From positions 1 to 64,000 of the forward strand of contig DJZB01000063.1 of assembly GCA_002450335.1 (NCBI GenBank): 64,000 nucleotides of DNA, read 5' to 3'. This stretch comes from Rhodobiaceae bacterium UBA6963. GTDB taxonomy: Bacteria > Pseudomonadota > Alphaproteobacteria > RS24. Within the stretch, counting starts at the first letter, position 1, and every line of letters begins with the position of its first letter. The notes under the pieces are model-generated. The model made no database searches. It worked only from the letters and a program-made list of their open reading frames with translations, and had not been told where the DNA came from. A program made the position numbers and the translations under genes. Below are positions 37,956 through 46,431 of this stretch, one piece after another.

Positions 37956-38692
37956 TGTCTTTTGCGATAAAAGTTACAGATTTGAATATGGCCTATGCTG
38001 ATGGCATTGAGGTATTTAGGGGTTTTACACATTCATTTGACGCCGGAAGCTTTACCGCTATCGTCGGGCCTTCTGGTTGTGGGAAGAGCTCTCTCTTAAG
38101 AATTCTTGCAGGCCTTCAATCCCCATCCAGCGGAAAAATTGAAATTAAACCGGACACATCTATCGGTTATGTTTTTCAAGAACCTACCCTGCTGGCATGG
38201 CAAACTGTTTATGAAAATGTGGCGTTGCCATTAAAAATTAAAGGCCTCAACAAAAAACTGATTGATACCCGCGTGACTGATGCTTTGGCACTTGTTGGCC
38301 TCGCCGGTCGCCAATATGCACTTTCACGTGAATTGTCGGGTGGCATGAAGATGCGCGTGTCCCTTGCAAGAGCCCTGGCGCAAAACCCAGATGTACTATT
38401 TATGGATGAACCCTTTGGCGCACTTGATGAACTCACGCGCCTGAAACTTGATGATGAATTGCTGGATATTTGGCGACGTCAAAAATGCACAATCTTATTT
38501 GTTACCCATACGGTTTCTGAAGCGACCTATCTGGCTGAGCGTGTACTGGTCATGTCGTCTGATGGACAGCTTAAAGATGATATCAAAATAGATAGCAACA
38601 CACGGAATGATGCCTTCAGAGCTTCAACACCATTCCATGAAGCGCGCCTGACAATCACAAAATCTCTGGAACATAACGAGGAGGCAATATGA
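37955..38692 (+). CDS. ABC transporter ATP-binding protein (SsuB/TauB/ThiZ type)
   Basis: Cytoplasmic ATPase of the importer, 245 residues: Walker A GPSGCGKSS near 41, Q-loop GYVFQEPTLLAWQTV, signature LSGGMKMRVSLARAL near 128, Walker B VLFMDEPFGALDELTR and the H-loop VTHTVSEA. This is the nitrate/taurine/sulfonate importer class. Coupled to the binding protein gene upstream and overlapping the permease by four bases. Confidence 0.93.
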   Translation: MSFAIKVTDLNMAYADGIEVFRGFTHSFDAGSFTAIVGPSGCGKSSLLRILAGLQSPSSGKIEIKPDTSIGYVFQEPTLLAWQTVYENVALPLKIKGLNKKLIDTRVTDALALVGLAGRQYALSRELSGGMKMRVSLARALAQNPDVLFMDEPFGALDELTRLKLDDELLDIWRRQKCTILFVTHTVSEATYLAERVLVMSSDGQLKDDIKIDSNTRNDAFRASTPFHEARLTITKSLEHNEEAI

Positions 38693-39453
38693 TGAAATTT
38701 TTGCTTCCTTTATTAGTTGGCTTTACCCTTTTAGTATTTTGGGAATGGATTGTTGGCTTTCTTGCAGTGCCAATTTTTGTTCTTCCTCCTCCCTCACAAA
38801 TTGCTTATGCGCTAATGGATAATTTTACATCTTTGATGGGGTCTCTGATTGTCACCCTAAGCATTACTGGGTTTGCCTATTTTTGGGCATTGATAGGTGG
38901 GGTATCACTGGCAATTTTGTTCACACGGTCACGATTTATCGAAATGTCACTTGCCCCATACGTGGTCACACTTCAGGTCACACCGGTCGTTGCCATTGCA
39001 CCGTTAATTCTGATTTGGGTCGGTTTTGAAAACACTAACCGCGCCATGATCATCATTGCCTGGATTGTCGCTTTCTTTCCTATTTTAACCAACACCCTTC
39101 AAGGCATAAGAAGTGTCGATAATGGCCTTCATCAGTTAATGCAGCTCAGTGGCGCAAAATGGTGGCAGACACTAATTTACCTTGAGCTTCCCGCCGCTCT
39201 ACCTTCCATTCTCACAGGCGCGAAGATTTCAGGGGGACTGGCCCTAATTGGCGCCGTCGTAGCTGAATTTGTAGCTGGATCTGGTACGTCTACAGGGCTT
39301 GCATGGCGGATTATAGAGGCAGGCAATAGGTTGGAAATCTCAACTATGTTTGCAGCCCTGACGCTTCTATCCATTCTTGGCATTGTTATTTACTATGTGC
39401 ATAGTCTTGTAGAATGGATATTACTGAGAAAATGGCATGAAAGCTTTCATTAA
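38689..39453 (+). CDS. ABC transporter permease (SsuC/TauC/ThiX type)
   Basis: Inner-membrane permease of 254 residues with about six helices. It has the family opening WEWIVGFLAVPIFVLPPPSQIA and the coupling loop VDNGLHQLMQLSGAKWWQTLIYLELPAALPSILTGAKISGGLALIGAVVAEF. Forms the channel of the importer encoded with the two preceding genes. Transcription probably ends in the 99-base AT-rich gap before the DUF2849 gene, though no clean terminator hairpin is visible. Confidence 0.92.
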   Translation: MMKFLLPLLVGFTLLVFWEWIVGFLAVPIFVLPPPSQIAYALMDNFTSLMGSLIVTLSITGFAYFWALIGGVSLAILFTRSRFIEMSLAPYVVTLQVTPVVAIAPLILIWVGFENTNRAMIIIAWIVAFFPILTNTLQGIRSVDNGLHQLMQLSGAKWWQTLIYLELPAALPSILTGAKISGGLALIGAVVAEFVAGSGTSTGLAWRIIEAGNRLEISTMFAALTLLSILGIVIYYVHSLVEWILLRKWHESFH

Positions 39454-39552
39454 AATACATATTTTTTTTGTATAATAATTTATTTTACATCTTCTTGAAG
39501 TTTTATGTGAAAAAAGGCAATATGCGGCAACTATTCACAACCGGAAACTCCA
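39454..39552 (+). promoter_or_regulatory. AT-rich leader before the sulfite reduction genes
   Basis: Separates the importer permease from the DUF2849 gene. A weak promoter candidate is TTGAAG (39495-39500), 17 bases, CAATAT (39518-39523). An ATACA/TGTAT arm pair around a T-tract near 39455-39475 could terminate the importer transcript weakly. Confidence 0.25.
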
Positions 39553-39873
39553 ATGGCACAACATAGTTCAAAAGGCGCGCGTTTTCAGGCAGTCACAGCA
39601 AACAGATTGAAAGATGGCGAGGTCGTATATTTCAAAGGTAATGGCTGGATTGAAAATTTTGCCGAAGCTGAAATTGCTGATGGTCAAGAAGCTGCCGAAG
39701 CGCTTTTGACAAGAGCCAGCCCAGACAATATGGAAGCGTTTATCCTCGACCCCTATCTATTTGAGGTTTCTGAAAGTGATAACGGTTTCACACCGGTAAG
39801 TGTCCGCGAAAATATCCGCGCCAAAGGGCCAACAGTTCGCACAGATTTGGGTAAACAAGCAGAAGCTGGATAA
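39553..39873 (+). CDS. DUF2849 protein of the sulfite reduction locus
   Basis: 106 residues, matching the DUF2849 pattern (FQAVTANRLKDGEVVYFKGNGWIENFAEAEI, then DPYLFEV). In alphaproteobacteria this small protein is nearly always encoded just before the siroheme sulfite/nitrite reductase, as here (46 bases). No catalytic motif is visible; a helper or regulatory role in the reductase is an inference from neighbourhood only. The ribosome binding site is weak. Confidence 0.85.
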   Translation: MAQHSSKGARFQAVTANRLKDGEVVYFKGNGWIENFAEAEIADGQEAAEALLTRASPDNMEAFILDPYLFEVSESDNGFTPVSVRENIRAKGPTVRTDLGKQAEAG

Positions 39874-39919
39874 AGTTGCCTGTAACACGAATGAAACATG
39901 AAAATATCAAGGATAGCTG

Positions 39920-41575
39920 ATGTATCGTTACGATGAATTTGATCACAAAATTGTCACTGACAGGGTAAACCAGTTTCGCGGACAGGTTAACCGCCGTATT
40001 AGTGGCGCGCTATCTGAAGATGCCTTTAAGCCTCTGCGGCTCATGAACGGTGTCTATCTTCAATTGCATGCTTATATGCTTAGGGTTGCAATTCCATATG
40101 GAACCGTATCCTCAAAACAGATGAGGATGTTGGCTCATATCGCGCGTAAATATGATCGTGGTTATGGTCATTTCACGACTCGACAAAATATTCAGTATAA
40201 CTGGCCTGCTTTAGACCGCATTCCCGACCTTCTAGAAGAACTGGCCAGTGTGGAAATGCACGCCATTCAGACATCAGGCAATTGCATCCGGAATGTTACT
40301 GCTGACCAATATGCCGGTGCCATAGCTGACGAAATTGAAGACCCGAGAATAATTTCAGAGATTATTCGGCAATGGTCAACTTTTCACCCCGAATTTTCTT
40401 ACCTCCCTCGAAAGTTTAAAATTGCCGTAACAGGTCATGAAAACGACCGTGCCGCGATTAAGCTTCATGATATCGGTATTGTTATTGTCAAGAACGATAA
40501 AGGAGAGACAGGTTATGAGGTTCACGTCGGCGGTGGTCAGGGACGGTCTCCTTTTATTGCCAAAAAGCTGACAGATTTTGTGCCGGCTAAAAAACTCCTT
40601 GCATATCTTGAAGCCGTTATGCGTGTTTATAATATGCTTGGTCGGCGGGATAATTCCTACAAAGCTCGGATTAAAATACTCGTTCATGAAACCGGCGAGA
40701 CGGAAATGCGGCGGCTGGTAGAAGAAGAGTTTGCAAAAATAGATGCAAGTCAAATGCTCAGCCTCCCGGAAGCTGAACTGGATCGCATTTCCGCATATTT
40801 TGCACCACCAAATTATGAAAATCTTCCAGCGCAAAGCGACGCATTTGAAGCAGCAAAAGAAGGTAACCCAGAGTTCAGTCACTGGGTGAAAACCAATCTT
40901 GTGCCTCACAAAACCCCCGGCTATGGGATTGTAAACATCTCACTGAAACCTATTGGCGGTATTCCGGGCGATGCAACAGATGCCCAAATGGATGTTATTG
41001 CCGATTTAGCGGAGCGTTACGCTCTAGATGAGATACGGGTGACGCATGAACAAAACCTTGTCTTGCCGCATGTAAAACTCGATGAAGCCAAAGAAGTTTA
41101 TGACATCCTTTGCGCACATGATCTTGCCACACCGAATATCGGTTTGATTTCCGATAGCATCGCATGCCCGGGGCTGGATTATTGTAATCTTGCCAATGCA
41201 CGCTCAATTCCTTTAGCACAGGAAATTTCCACTCATTTTGCTGACCTTGATAAGCAATATGATATTGGCGAACTTAAGATAAAAATCTCTGGATGTATTA
41301 ATGCCTGCGGCCATCACCATGTCGGTCATATAGGTATTCTTGGCGTGGACAAGAAAGGCACGGAGTTTTACCAGATTTCCCTTGGTGGATCCGCCGACGA
41401 AAAGGCCAGTCTGGGTGACATAACCGGCCAAGCCTTCACAGAAGATAAAGTTGTTGATGCCGTCGATACCATCGTTGAAACATATCTAAATCTAAGACAG
41501 CCGGAAGAGCGTTTTCTGGACACTTACAGACGTGTCGGAATGGATCCTTTCAAGGAGCAGTTATATGCCGACTAA
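39920..41575 (+). CDS. cysI: Siroheme sulfite (or nitrite) reductase
   Basis: 551-residue hemoprotein reducing sulfite to sulfide with a siroheme-[4Fe-4S] centre. The duplicated NirS/SIR fold is visible: GYGHFTTRQNIQYNWP near 73 and QTSGNCIRNVTADQYAG near 118. The cluster ligands are ACPGLDYCNLA (C-x5-C) and GCINACGHHH (C-x3-C) near 415-460. Both nitrite and sulfite reductases look like this; the DUF2849/DUF934 flanks favour assimilatory sulfite reduction. No cysH or cysJ lies alongside, so ferredoxin-like donation or a distant partner is expected. Siroheme would come via CobA. Confidence 0.92.
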   Translation: MYRYDEFDHKIVTDRVNQFRGQVNRRISGALSEDAFKPLRLMNGVYLQLHAYMLRVAIPYGTVSSKQMRMLAHIARKYDRGYGHFTTRQNIQYNWPALDRIPDLLEELASVEMHAIQTSGNCIRNVTADQYAGAIADEIEDPRIISEIIRQWSTFHPEFSYLPRKFKIAVTGHENDRAAIKLHDIGIVIVKNDKGETGYEVHVGGGQGRSPFIAKKLTDFVPAKKLLAYLEAVMRVYNMLGRRDNSYKARIKILVHETGETEMRRLVEEEFAKIDASQMLSLPEAELDRISAYFAPPNYENLPAQSDAFEAAKEGNPEFSHWVKTNLVPHKTPGYGIVNISLKPIGGIPGDATDAQMDVIADLAERYALDEIRVTHEQNLVLPHVKLDEAKEVYDILCAHDLATPNIGLISDSIACPGLDYCNLANARSIPLAQEISTHFADLDKQYDIGELKIKISGCINACGHHHVGHIGILGVDKKGTEFYQISLGGSADEKASLGDITGQAFTEDKVVDAVDTIVETYLNLRQPEERFLDTYRRVGMDPFKEQLYAD

Positions 41576-42089
41576 AACTCACCTAATTGCTAATGGCGCT
41601 GTTGTCGATGATACATGGGTGTTCATTGATGACGAAACACCGCTGGGTGATACACCGGCAATCATCTCATTAGATAGATTGAAAGCAGAAGCCGATACGC
41701 TTCGTTCACGAAATGCAAAGCTTGGCGTTGTGATACGCACCAATACACAAGGAAAAACCAAACTCGGCGAGGATGTGCGTGAACTTTCCCCATATTTGGA
41801 TATGCTGACTACCATTGCTATTGATTTCCCTGTCTACCGAAATGGTCGCGGCTATTCGGATGCTCGCATTCTGCGAGAAGAATTGGGATTTAAAGGTGAG
41901 TTGCGTGCGATAGGAGAGGTGCTTTTTGACCAATGGTCATTTATGGCACGATGCGGATTTAACACCTTTGAAATTGACTCCAGCATTCCAGTTAAAGCCT
42001 TTAATGAAGCTTTGAACGAACTCTCTGAAGCCTATCAACCCGCTGTTGACAATCAACGGGGTGTCTTATGGCGCCGTCACGGCTTATAG
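41565..42089 (+). CDS. DUF934 protein of the sulfite reduction locus
   Basis: 174 residues. ATG at 41565 follows AAGGAG and overlaps the cysI stop by 11 bases; the frame opens earlier inside cysI but without a site. Conserved parts: SLDRLKAEADTLRSRNAKLGVVIRTN, AIDFPVYRNGRGYSDARILREELGFKGELRAIGEVLFDQWSFMARCGF, the DUF934 core. Family members always travel with sulfite reductase and are thought to be oxidoreductase partners, but no biochemical role is established to my knowledge. Convergent with dadA. Confidence 0.87.
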   Translation: MPTKTHLIANGAVVDDTWVFIDDETPLGDTPAIISLDRLKAEADTLRSRNAKLGVVIRTNTQGKTKLGEDVRELSPYLDMLTTIAIDFPVYRNGRGYSDARILREELGFKGELRAIGEVLFDQWSFMARCGFNTFEIDSSIPVKAFNEALNELSEAYQPAVDNQRGVLWRRHGL

Positions 42090-42091
42090 AA

Positions 42092-43375
42092 CTAGCCAAA
42101 GATACCACTGACATATGACCTCTTAATTTTATAAGGTTTCATATCCAGCGCTGTTTTCCTGCCTGCCATCATATCTGTCAAAAGTTGCGCTGTGCCATGA
42201 GATAGAGTCCACCCTAAGGTGCCGTGACCTGTATTGAACCAGAGATTCCTCAGAGTTTCTGCTTCCCCAATAATTGGCGCACCGTCAGGGGTCATGGGTC
42301 TAAACCCCATCCAGTTATCAAATGATTGATAATCAGCCGCATCAGGAAATAACGCCTCCAGACGATCTCGAGCTGCAGCGGCGCGTCCCGCATCACAAGC
42401 TTTATCACTGCCTATTTCTGCAAAACCCGCAACCCTCAGACGCATTCCCAGTCGACTGATTACAAGACGGTGCTTCAAGTCGGTACATGAAGATATTGGC
42501 ACCCTGCTCTCGTCAATAATCGGAACAGTGACTGAATAACCTTTAATCGGCAAAACCGGAATTGTAATGCCTATTTTTTTGGCGAGCGCCTTGCTTGCTA
42601 CCCCAGAAGACAAAACCACCCGATCAGCAGAAATGTCGCCTTGTTCTGTCGTTACACCCTGCACATACCCATTCTGAGAAATAAAATCCGTTACCCTGCA
42701 ATTGGTTCGTATTTCACCACCGCGATTTTCGAACTCCGTTGCAAGTTTTGTTGCAAAGATTCGCGCATCCCCACTTTCATCCGTCACACCCATTACAGCG
42801 CCGGCAATCAAATTTCTTTTTACGGCAGGCTCAAATGCTGTATCTTTGGCTGCCAACTCAGAGGGCTCCATCCAAATTATTTTTTCATCTTGATGATGCT
42901 TTGCAAAATACTCGCGGGCCGCATCTGCTTCTTTTTGATTACCGATTAATCTTACAATCCCTGCTTGGCTATCATCATATGAGAAATCATTTCCCAGTTT
43001 AGAACGGGTTTGCTGCAAGCATGACAGACTATAAGTTGCCAAATGCAGATTTCTTTCTGTGCCGGCTGATAAGGCCTGCCCTCTGCAATTCAGAAGAAAC
43101 AAATAAAGCCAGCGCCATTGTGCGGTATCTAACCTAGGGCGCAATCGAAACGGTGCGTCTTTTCGGCCTAACCAACGCATCACTTTAAACGGAACAGATG
43201 GCGCGGCCCATGGAGCACTATCAGACACGGCAATCTGTCCGCCATTAGCGAAGCTTGTCTGTCCTGCAATATTTTGCTCTGCTTCTAAAAGAGTGACTTC
43301 ATGACCGTCGTTTAATAATGCCCAAGCAGAGGTAACACCGACAATACCGCCACCAATTACAATTACTCTGCTCAT
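42092..43375 (-). CDS. dadA: D-amino acid dehydrogenase DadA-like
   Basis: FAD-dependent deaminating dehydrogenase, membrane-associated, that passes electrons from D-amino acids (typically D-alanine) to the quinone pool. The 427 residues begin with the dinucleotide fold VIVIGGGIVGVTSAWALLNDGHEVTLLE, contain FANGGQIAVSDSAPWA near 45, LPIKGYSVTVPI, and end with WMGFRPMTPDGAPIIG and NTGHGTLGWTLSHGTAQLL, all typical of DadA. No dadX racemase neighbour, so D-alanine may come from wall recycling or outside. Confidence 0.88.
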   Translation of the reverse strand: MSRVIVIGGGIVGVTSAWALLNDGHEVTLLEAEQNIAGQTSFANGGQIAVSDSAPWAAPSVPFKVMRWLGRKDAPFRLRPRLDTAQWRWLYLFLLNCRGQALSAGTERNLHLATYSLSCLQQTRSKLGNDFSYDDSQAGIVRLIGNQKEADAAREYFAKHHQDEKIIWMEPSELAAKDTAFEPAVKRNLIAGAVMGVTDESGDARIFATKLATEFENRGGEIRTNCRVTDFISQNGYVQGVTTEQGDISADRVVLSSGVASKALAKKIGITIPVLPIKGYSVTVPIIDESRVPISSCTDLKHRLVISRLGMRLRVAGFAEIGSDKACDAGRAAAARDRLEALFPDAADYQSFDNWMGFRPMTPDGAPIIGEAETLRNLWFNTGHGTLGWTLSHGTAQLLTDMMAGRKTALDMKPYKIKRSYVSGIFG

Positions 43376-43391
43376 GAAGTGCCCATGGGGT

Positions 43392-44540
43392 TTAGATTTT
43401 ATCCTTATCTGCGGTTATATCAGCAGGCGGCACAGCAGCTATTTCTGGAACATGTACTTCTTGGTAGATTGATACACTTGGAAACGCAAACGAGGCGCCG
43501 GCATTTTCAACAATTTCTTTGATAGAAATCGCCAGCCTTTCTTTATGTGCTAACCAAGTCTCCCAATCCGTCTCAACAGTAAAACAATAAATTATCAAAT
43601 CTATGGAACTATCATTGAAACTATCAACATATACAAAACAAGGCGGCTTAGGCCCTGAAAGAAACGCATCGTCATCTTTCAACCATTTGAGAATTTGATC
43701 TCTCACCCGCCGAAGCTGAATAGAAGTCGTGCGATATTCCAACCCGACTTTCCAATAGATACGGCGGTGGGTCATTTGCGAATAATTTACCAAAGCATGA
43801 TCGGCAAACATATTATTCGGCACAATGACAGGCACGAGATCAAATCGTCTCACCCGTGTTGACCTAAAACCAATTTGTTCAATCGTGCCGGAAACGACGC
43901 CATCCACTTCAACCCAGTCACCAAGAGCAAAGCGTCTTTCCACTAAAATAGAAATGCCGCCCAACAGATTTTTAAACAAATCTTGAGCGCCCAGTGCGAC
44001 AGCAACACCAAATAATCCAAAACCGGCAATAATCGGGCCAATTTGAATACCCCAAATTTGTAATACTGTTGCAAGACCTGTGAGGATGACCCCCCAACGT
44101 GCAACAGTAACTAACCAATTAACGATTTCTTTTGATAAAATATTTTCGAGATTATGAAGTGTGTATGATAAAGGGGTAACTGCAGCATAGAAAAACCAGA
44201 AAAGTCCAACAGCCACAAAACTTTTAAGCAACTTTTCTGCAATTACTGCCGACAGCCCGCCTAATTGAAGATACTCAACAGCAAAAAATAATCCAATAAT
44301 CAGAAAAAAGAACTTTAAGGGACGCTCCAAGGAAACTATCAGCAAATCGTCAATTTGGGTCTCTGTCCCGGCAGCCATTCGGCTGATCCTTTGCAAGACA
44401 AACCTTGAAAAGAGACCTCGCACGAAGGCAAATGACAAGAAAATCAGAAATGCGACAAGCATTTTTTCCATGCCAATGCCAAAGCTACTGGTTTTCCAGA
44501 CATCTACAATGAGTTCAATAAAGCTTAATAAGGTATCCAT
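43392..44540 (-). CDS. MscS-family mechanosensitive channel
   Basis: Inner-membrane channel of 382 residues with several N-terminal helices (residues ~25-165) and the pore/beta domain: GIQIGPIIAGFGLFGVAVALGAQDLFKNLLGGISILVERRFALGDWVEV near 165-215, then FRSTRVRRFDLVPVIVPNNMF. The glycine/alanine-rich pore helix and GDWVEV motif are diagnostic. It should relieve osmotic pressure, but many family members are not stretch-gated by that role alone. Follows the DUF1491 gene by eight bases. Confidence 0.9.
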   Translation of the reverse strand: MDTLLSFIELIVDVWKTSSFGIGMEKMLVAFLIFLSFAFVRGLFSRFVLQRISRMAAGTETQIDDLLIVSLERPLKFFFLIIGLFFAVEYLQLGGLSAVIAEKLLKSFVAVGLFWFFYAAVTPLSYTLHNLENILSKEIVNWLVTVARWGVILTGLATVLQIWGIQIGPIIAGFGLFGVAVALGAQDLFKNLLGGISILVERRFALGDWVEVDGVVSGTIEQIGFRSTRVRRFDLVPVIVPNNMFADHALVNYSQMTHRRIYWKVGLEYRTTSIQLRRVRDQILKWLKDDDAFLSGPKPPCFVYVDSFNDSSIDLIIYCFTVETDWETWLAHKERLAISIKEIVENAGASFAFPSVSIYQEVHVPEIAAVPPADITADKDKI

Positions 44541-44548
44541 ACATTTAT

Positions 44549-44884
44549 TTAACGGAATTTTTTAACCGTTTCCTCCAAAAAATGCCGGCCAAAGCGGTCT
44601 TCTATTTCAACTACCCATAAATCTGGATCAATTCGCAAATCCTGATCAATCAAATTATCAATAGTTTGATTATCAGTCCCACTTTCGACACGCTCTTGCC
44701 AAATACGATGACCTTCAGGTCCAAGAATAGGCGAAAACAGGCTAGATGACCCATTAAGATTATTTACACGCACAAGACAATCCCCGGCATCCTTATCCCC
44801 TCGGTTAAAAACAGTTGCCATCGCTCCACCATGAGTCGCCCGTAAAATTAGTGCCTGCACCCAAATTTCTGTTTTTAGTCGCAT
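44549..44884 (-). CDS. DUF1491 protein
   Basis: 111 residues when started at the ATG at 44884, which follows AAGG by seven bases and begins the conserved MRLKTEIWVQALILRA. The rest (FNRGDKDAGDCLVRVNNLNG, LDVVEIED-like LWVVEIEDRFGRHF) fits DUF1491, a small alphaproteobacterial family of unknown function. An upstream ATG at 44920 would add twelve residues. Divergent from sufE, as often seen. No function proposed. Confidence 0.85.
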   Translation of the reverse strand: MRLKTEIWVQALILRATHGGAMATVFNRGDKDAGDCLVRVNNLNGSSSLFSPILGPEGHRIWQERVESGTDNQTIDNLIDQDLRIDPDLWVVEIEDRFGRHFLEETVKKFR

Positions 44885-45005
44885 ATAGAACCTTGCTACC
44901 TTATAAATCCATTGACCCATACCATATTGACGAAATAAGCGTCAAAACTTGCCTCCAGGGCATTTCGGAATTAAGTCATGTCTTTGATAAGGATAAAGGT
45001 TAAAC

Positions 45006-45416
45006 ATGTCGTTGGAAAATTTACTTGAAGACTTTGCTCTTTTTGATGATTGGGAAGACCGGTATAAGTTTATTATTGAACTTGGATCCGGCCTAGAGCC
45101 TTTATCGGATGAAGAACATAACGAGGTCAATAAAGTTCCCGGATGTGTTAGTCAAGTTTGGCTCATATCTGAGGGATCATCAGATAAAATCCAATTCAGA
45201 GGGGATAGTGACGCGCATATTGTCAAAGGGCTTGTAGCGATTTTACTTTCCATCTTTTCAGGTAAATCCGCTCACGAAATAATGGAAATCAATGCACAGG
45301 CTATTTTTGAAAAACTCGGCCTCAAAGATCATTTAACGCCACAAAGGTCGAATGGATTCTATGCAATGGTTTCCAGAATTCGGGCGGATGCTGAAGCTCT
45401 TGTTGCTGGCAAGTAG
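45006..45416 (+). CDS. sufE: Cysteine desulfuration protein SufE
   Basis: Accepts persulfide sulfur from SufS for iron-sulfur cluster assembly. In 136 residues: LEDFALFDDWEDRYKFIIELG, VPGCVSQVWL near 45 with the acceptor cysteine, and VKGLVAILLSIFSGKSAHEI. Length is normal. Its last 58 bases overlap, on the opposite strand, the end of the DUF6456 gene. No suf operon is present in the window. Confidence 0.93.
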   Translation: MSLENLLEDFALFDDWEDRYKFIIELGSGLEPLSDEEHNEVNKVPGCVSQVWLISEGSSDKIQFRGDSDAHIVKGLVAILLSIFSGKSAHEIMEINAQAIFEKLGLKDHLTPQRSNGFYAMVSRIRADAEALVAGK

Positions 45417-46141
45417 CCATAATGCTGCGCTAAACGACGTAAGGCGATTTTAAGAACAAGCTTTCCTGAACGATTTGGCCAACCAAGCTTTTTCTCCATT
45501 TCGACAAGGCCTACATTAAGACAACAAGTAGTAATCAACACCTCATCAAGATCTTGTCCAACCGCCTCTACTGCTTTTCTTAAACGCTTACGCGCATCCA
45601 ATACCGCCCCGGGAGCATCTGAATATTCATGACCGGCACGTCGTCCATCCTGTACAGAGACCCGGCTCAAATCCAGTGTGATGCTTTTATTGGACTGACT
45701 TAATTCAAAATCACGGCACAAGCGCTCCCCTGCCGTAAATTCAACATCTTCAAATACAACAGCCCCTTTCTGGTTCCTGCCATTGCGCGACTTTAAGCAA
45801 GCGAGAGGAGTCTGAGCATTTTTTAGGATGACCCCATCATCCTGCGTCTCAAGTTGATGATGTTGAGCTAAAAAAGCATGAGAAGGCGTTTTGCCACGCA
45901 AATAAAACGACCTACCCGGGTCGGAGATGACATATTTCTCATCTTCCGAGGTATCAGGATGCAACAAATCTTCTGAAACAAATTTTTCAACATATTGTTC
46001 CGAACATTTCATAACGGCTTTCGTCCATCTGTTTCGTTTGACCATCAAACCGAAACATTTTTGCTCACGCTTCAAATAGGCTCCTGCCTCGATTAAGCGA
46101 CGCGCTATACGCATGAATTCTTGACGCTCTCCTGGATTCAT
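45359..46141 (-). CDS. gafZ: DUF6456 protein, GafZ-like gene transfer agent activator
   Basis: 260 residues. The C-terminal part (~residues 105-250) is a DUF6456 domain: TPLACLKSR, FTAGERLCRDFELSQ, ARKRLRKAVEAVGQDLDEVLITTCCLNVGLVEMEKKLGWPNRSGKLVLKIALRRLAQHYGY. The first ~100 residues look like a winged-helix. In Caulobacter the GafY/GafZ pair, and in Rhodobacter the fused GafA, switch on GTA gene expression and have this architecture. Here gafY sits directly upstream with a four-base overlap, the same order. Naming is by family and synteny; activity is inferred. It overlaps sufE antisense by 58 bases. Confidence 0.75.
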   Translation of the reverse strand: MNPGERQEFMRIARRLIEAGAYLKREQKCFGLMVKRNRWTKAVMKCSEQYVEKFVSEDLLHPDTSEDEKYVISDPGRSFYLRGKTPSHAFLAQHHQLETQDDGVILKNAQTPLACLKSRNGRNQKGAVVFEDVEFTAGERLCRDFELSQSNKSITLDLSRVSVQDGRRAGHEYSDAPGAVLDARKRLRKAVEAVGQDLDEVLITTCCLNVGLVEMEKKLGWPNRSGKLVLKIALRRLAQHYGYLPATRASASARILETIA

Positions 46142-46431
46142 CTTCTGAGCAACTCCAGCGAACTGGCGAATTCAACAATAGCGGCCTCCAGGATTTCAAG
46201 TGCCAGATCCTTATCAGAACAATCCCGCATTTCCTCAACTTTGCGGCAGGCGTGTGTCACGGAAGTTCTGTCTCTTTTGAAAAGAGTGCCAATTTTGGTG
46301 AAGGTCATTCCGAAGCCGATATGACATAGATATTCAGAACATTGGCGACATTGAGAAATTTTTTCTCGCCCTCGCATCGAATGTGTCATCATCATTGCGG
46401 GTACATTATAAATGAGAGACATATTAGTCAT
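46138..46431 (-). CDS. gafY: DnaA-domain-IV-like HTH protein, GafY-like GTA activator
   Basis: 97 residues whose C-terminal two-thirds match a DnaA C-terminal DNA-binding domain: QCSEYLCHIGFGMTFTKIGTLFKRDRTSVTHACRKVEEMRD, with RDRTSVTHAC in place of the DnaA signature R-D-H-S-T-V-x-H-A. There is no AAA+ domain. The small stand-alone protein just before a DUF6456 gene is the GafY-GafZ arrangement. It should bring GafZ to GTA promoters. Preceded at 22 bases by a 27-codon leader ORF. Confidence 0.75.
   Translation of the reverse strand: MTNMSLIYNVPAMMMTHSMRGREKISQCRQCSEYLCHIGFGMTFTKIGTLFKRDRTSVTHACRKVEEMRDCSDKDLALEILEAAIVEFASSLELLRR

Noticed and set aside
46138..46431. Truncated dnaA pseudogene
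   Set aside because: Only the DNA-binding domain IV pattern is present, but the frame is intact, coupled to the DUF6456 gene and matches the stand-alone GafY type.
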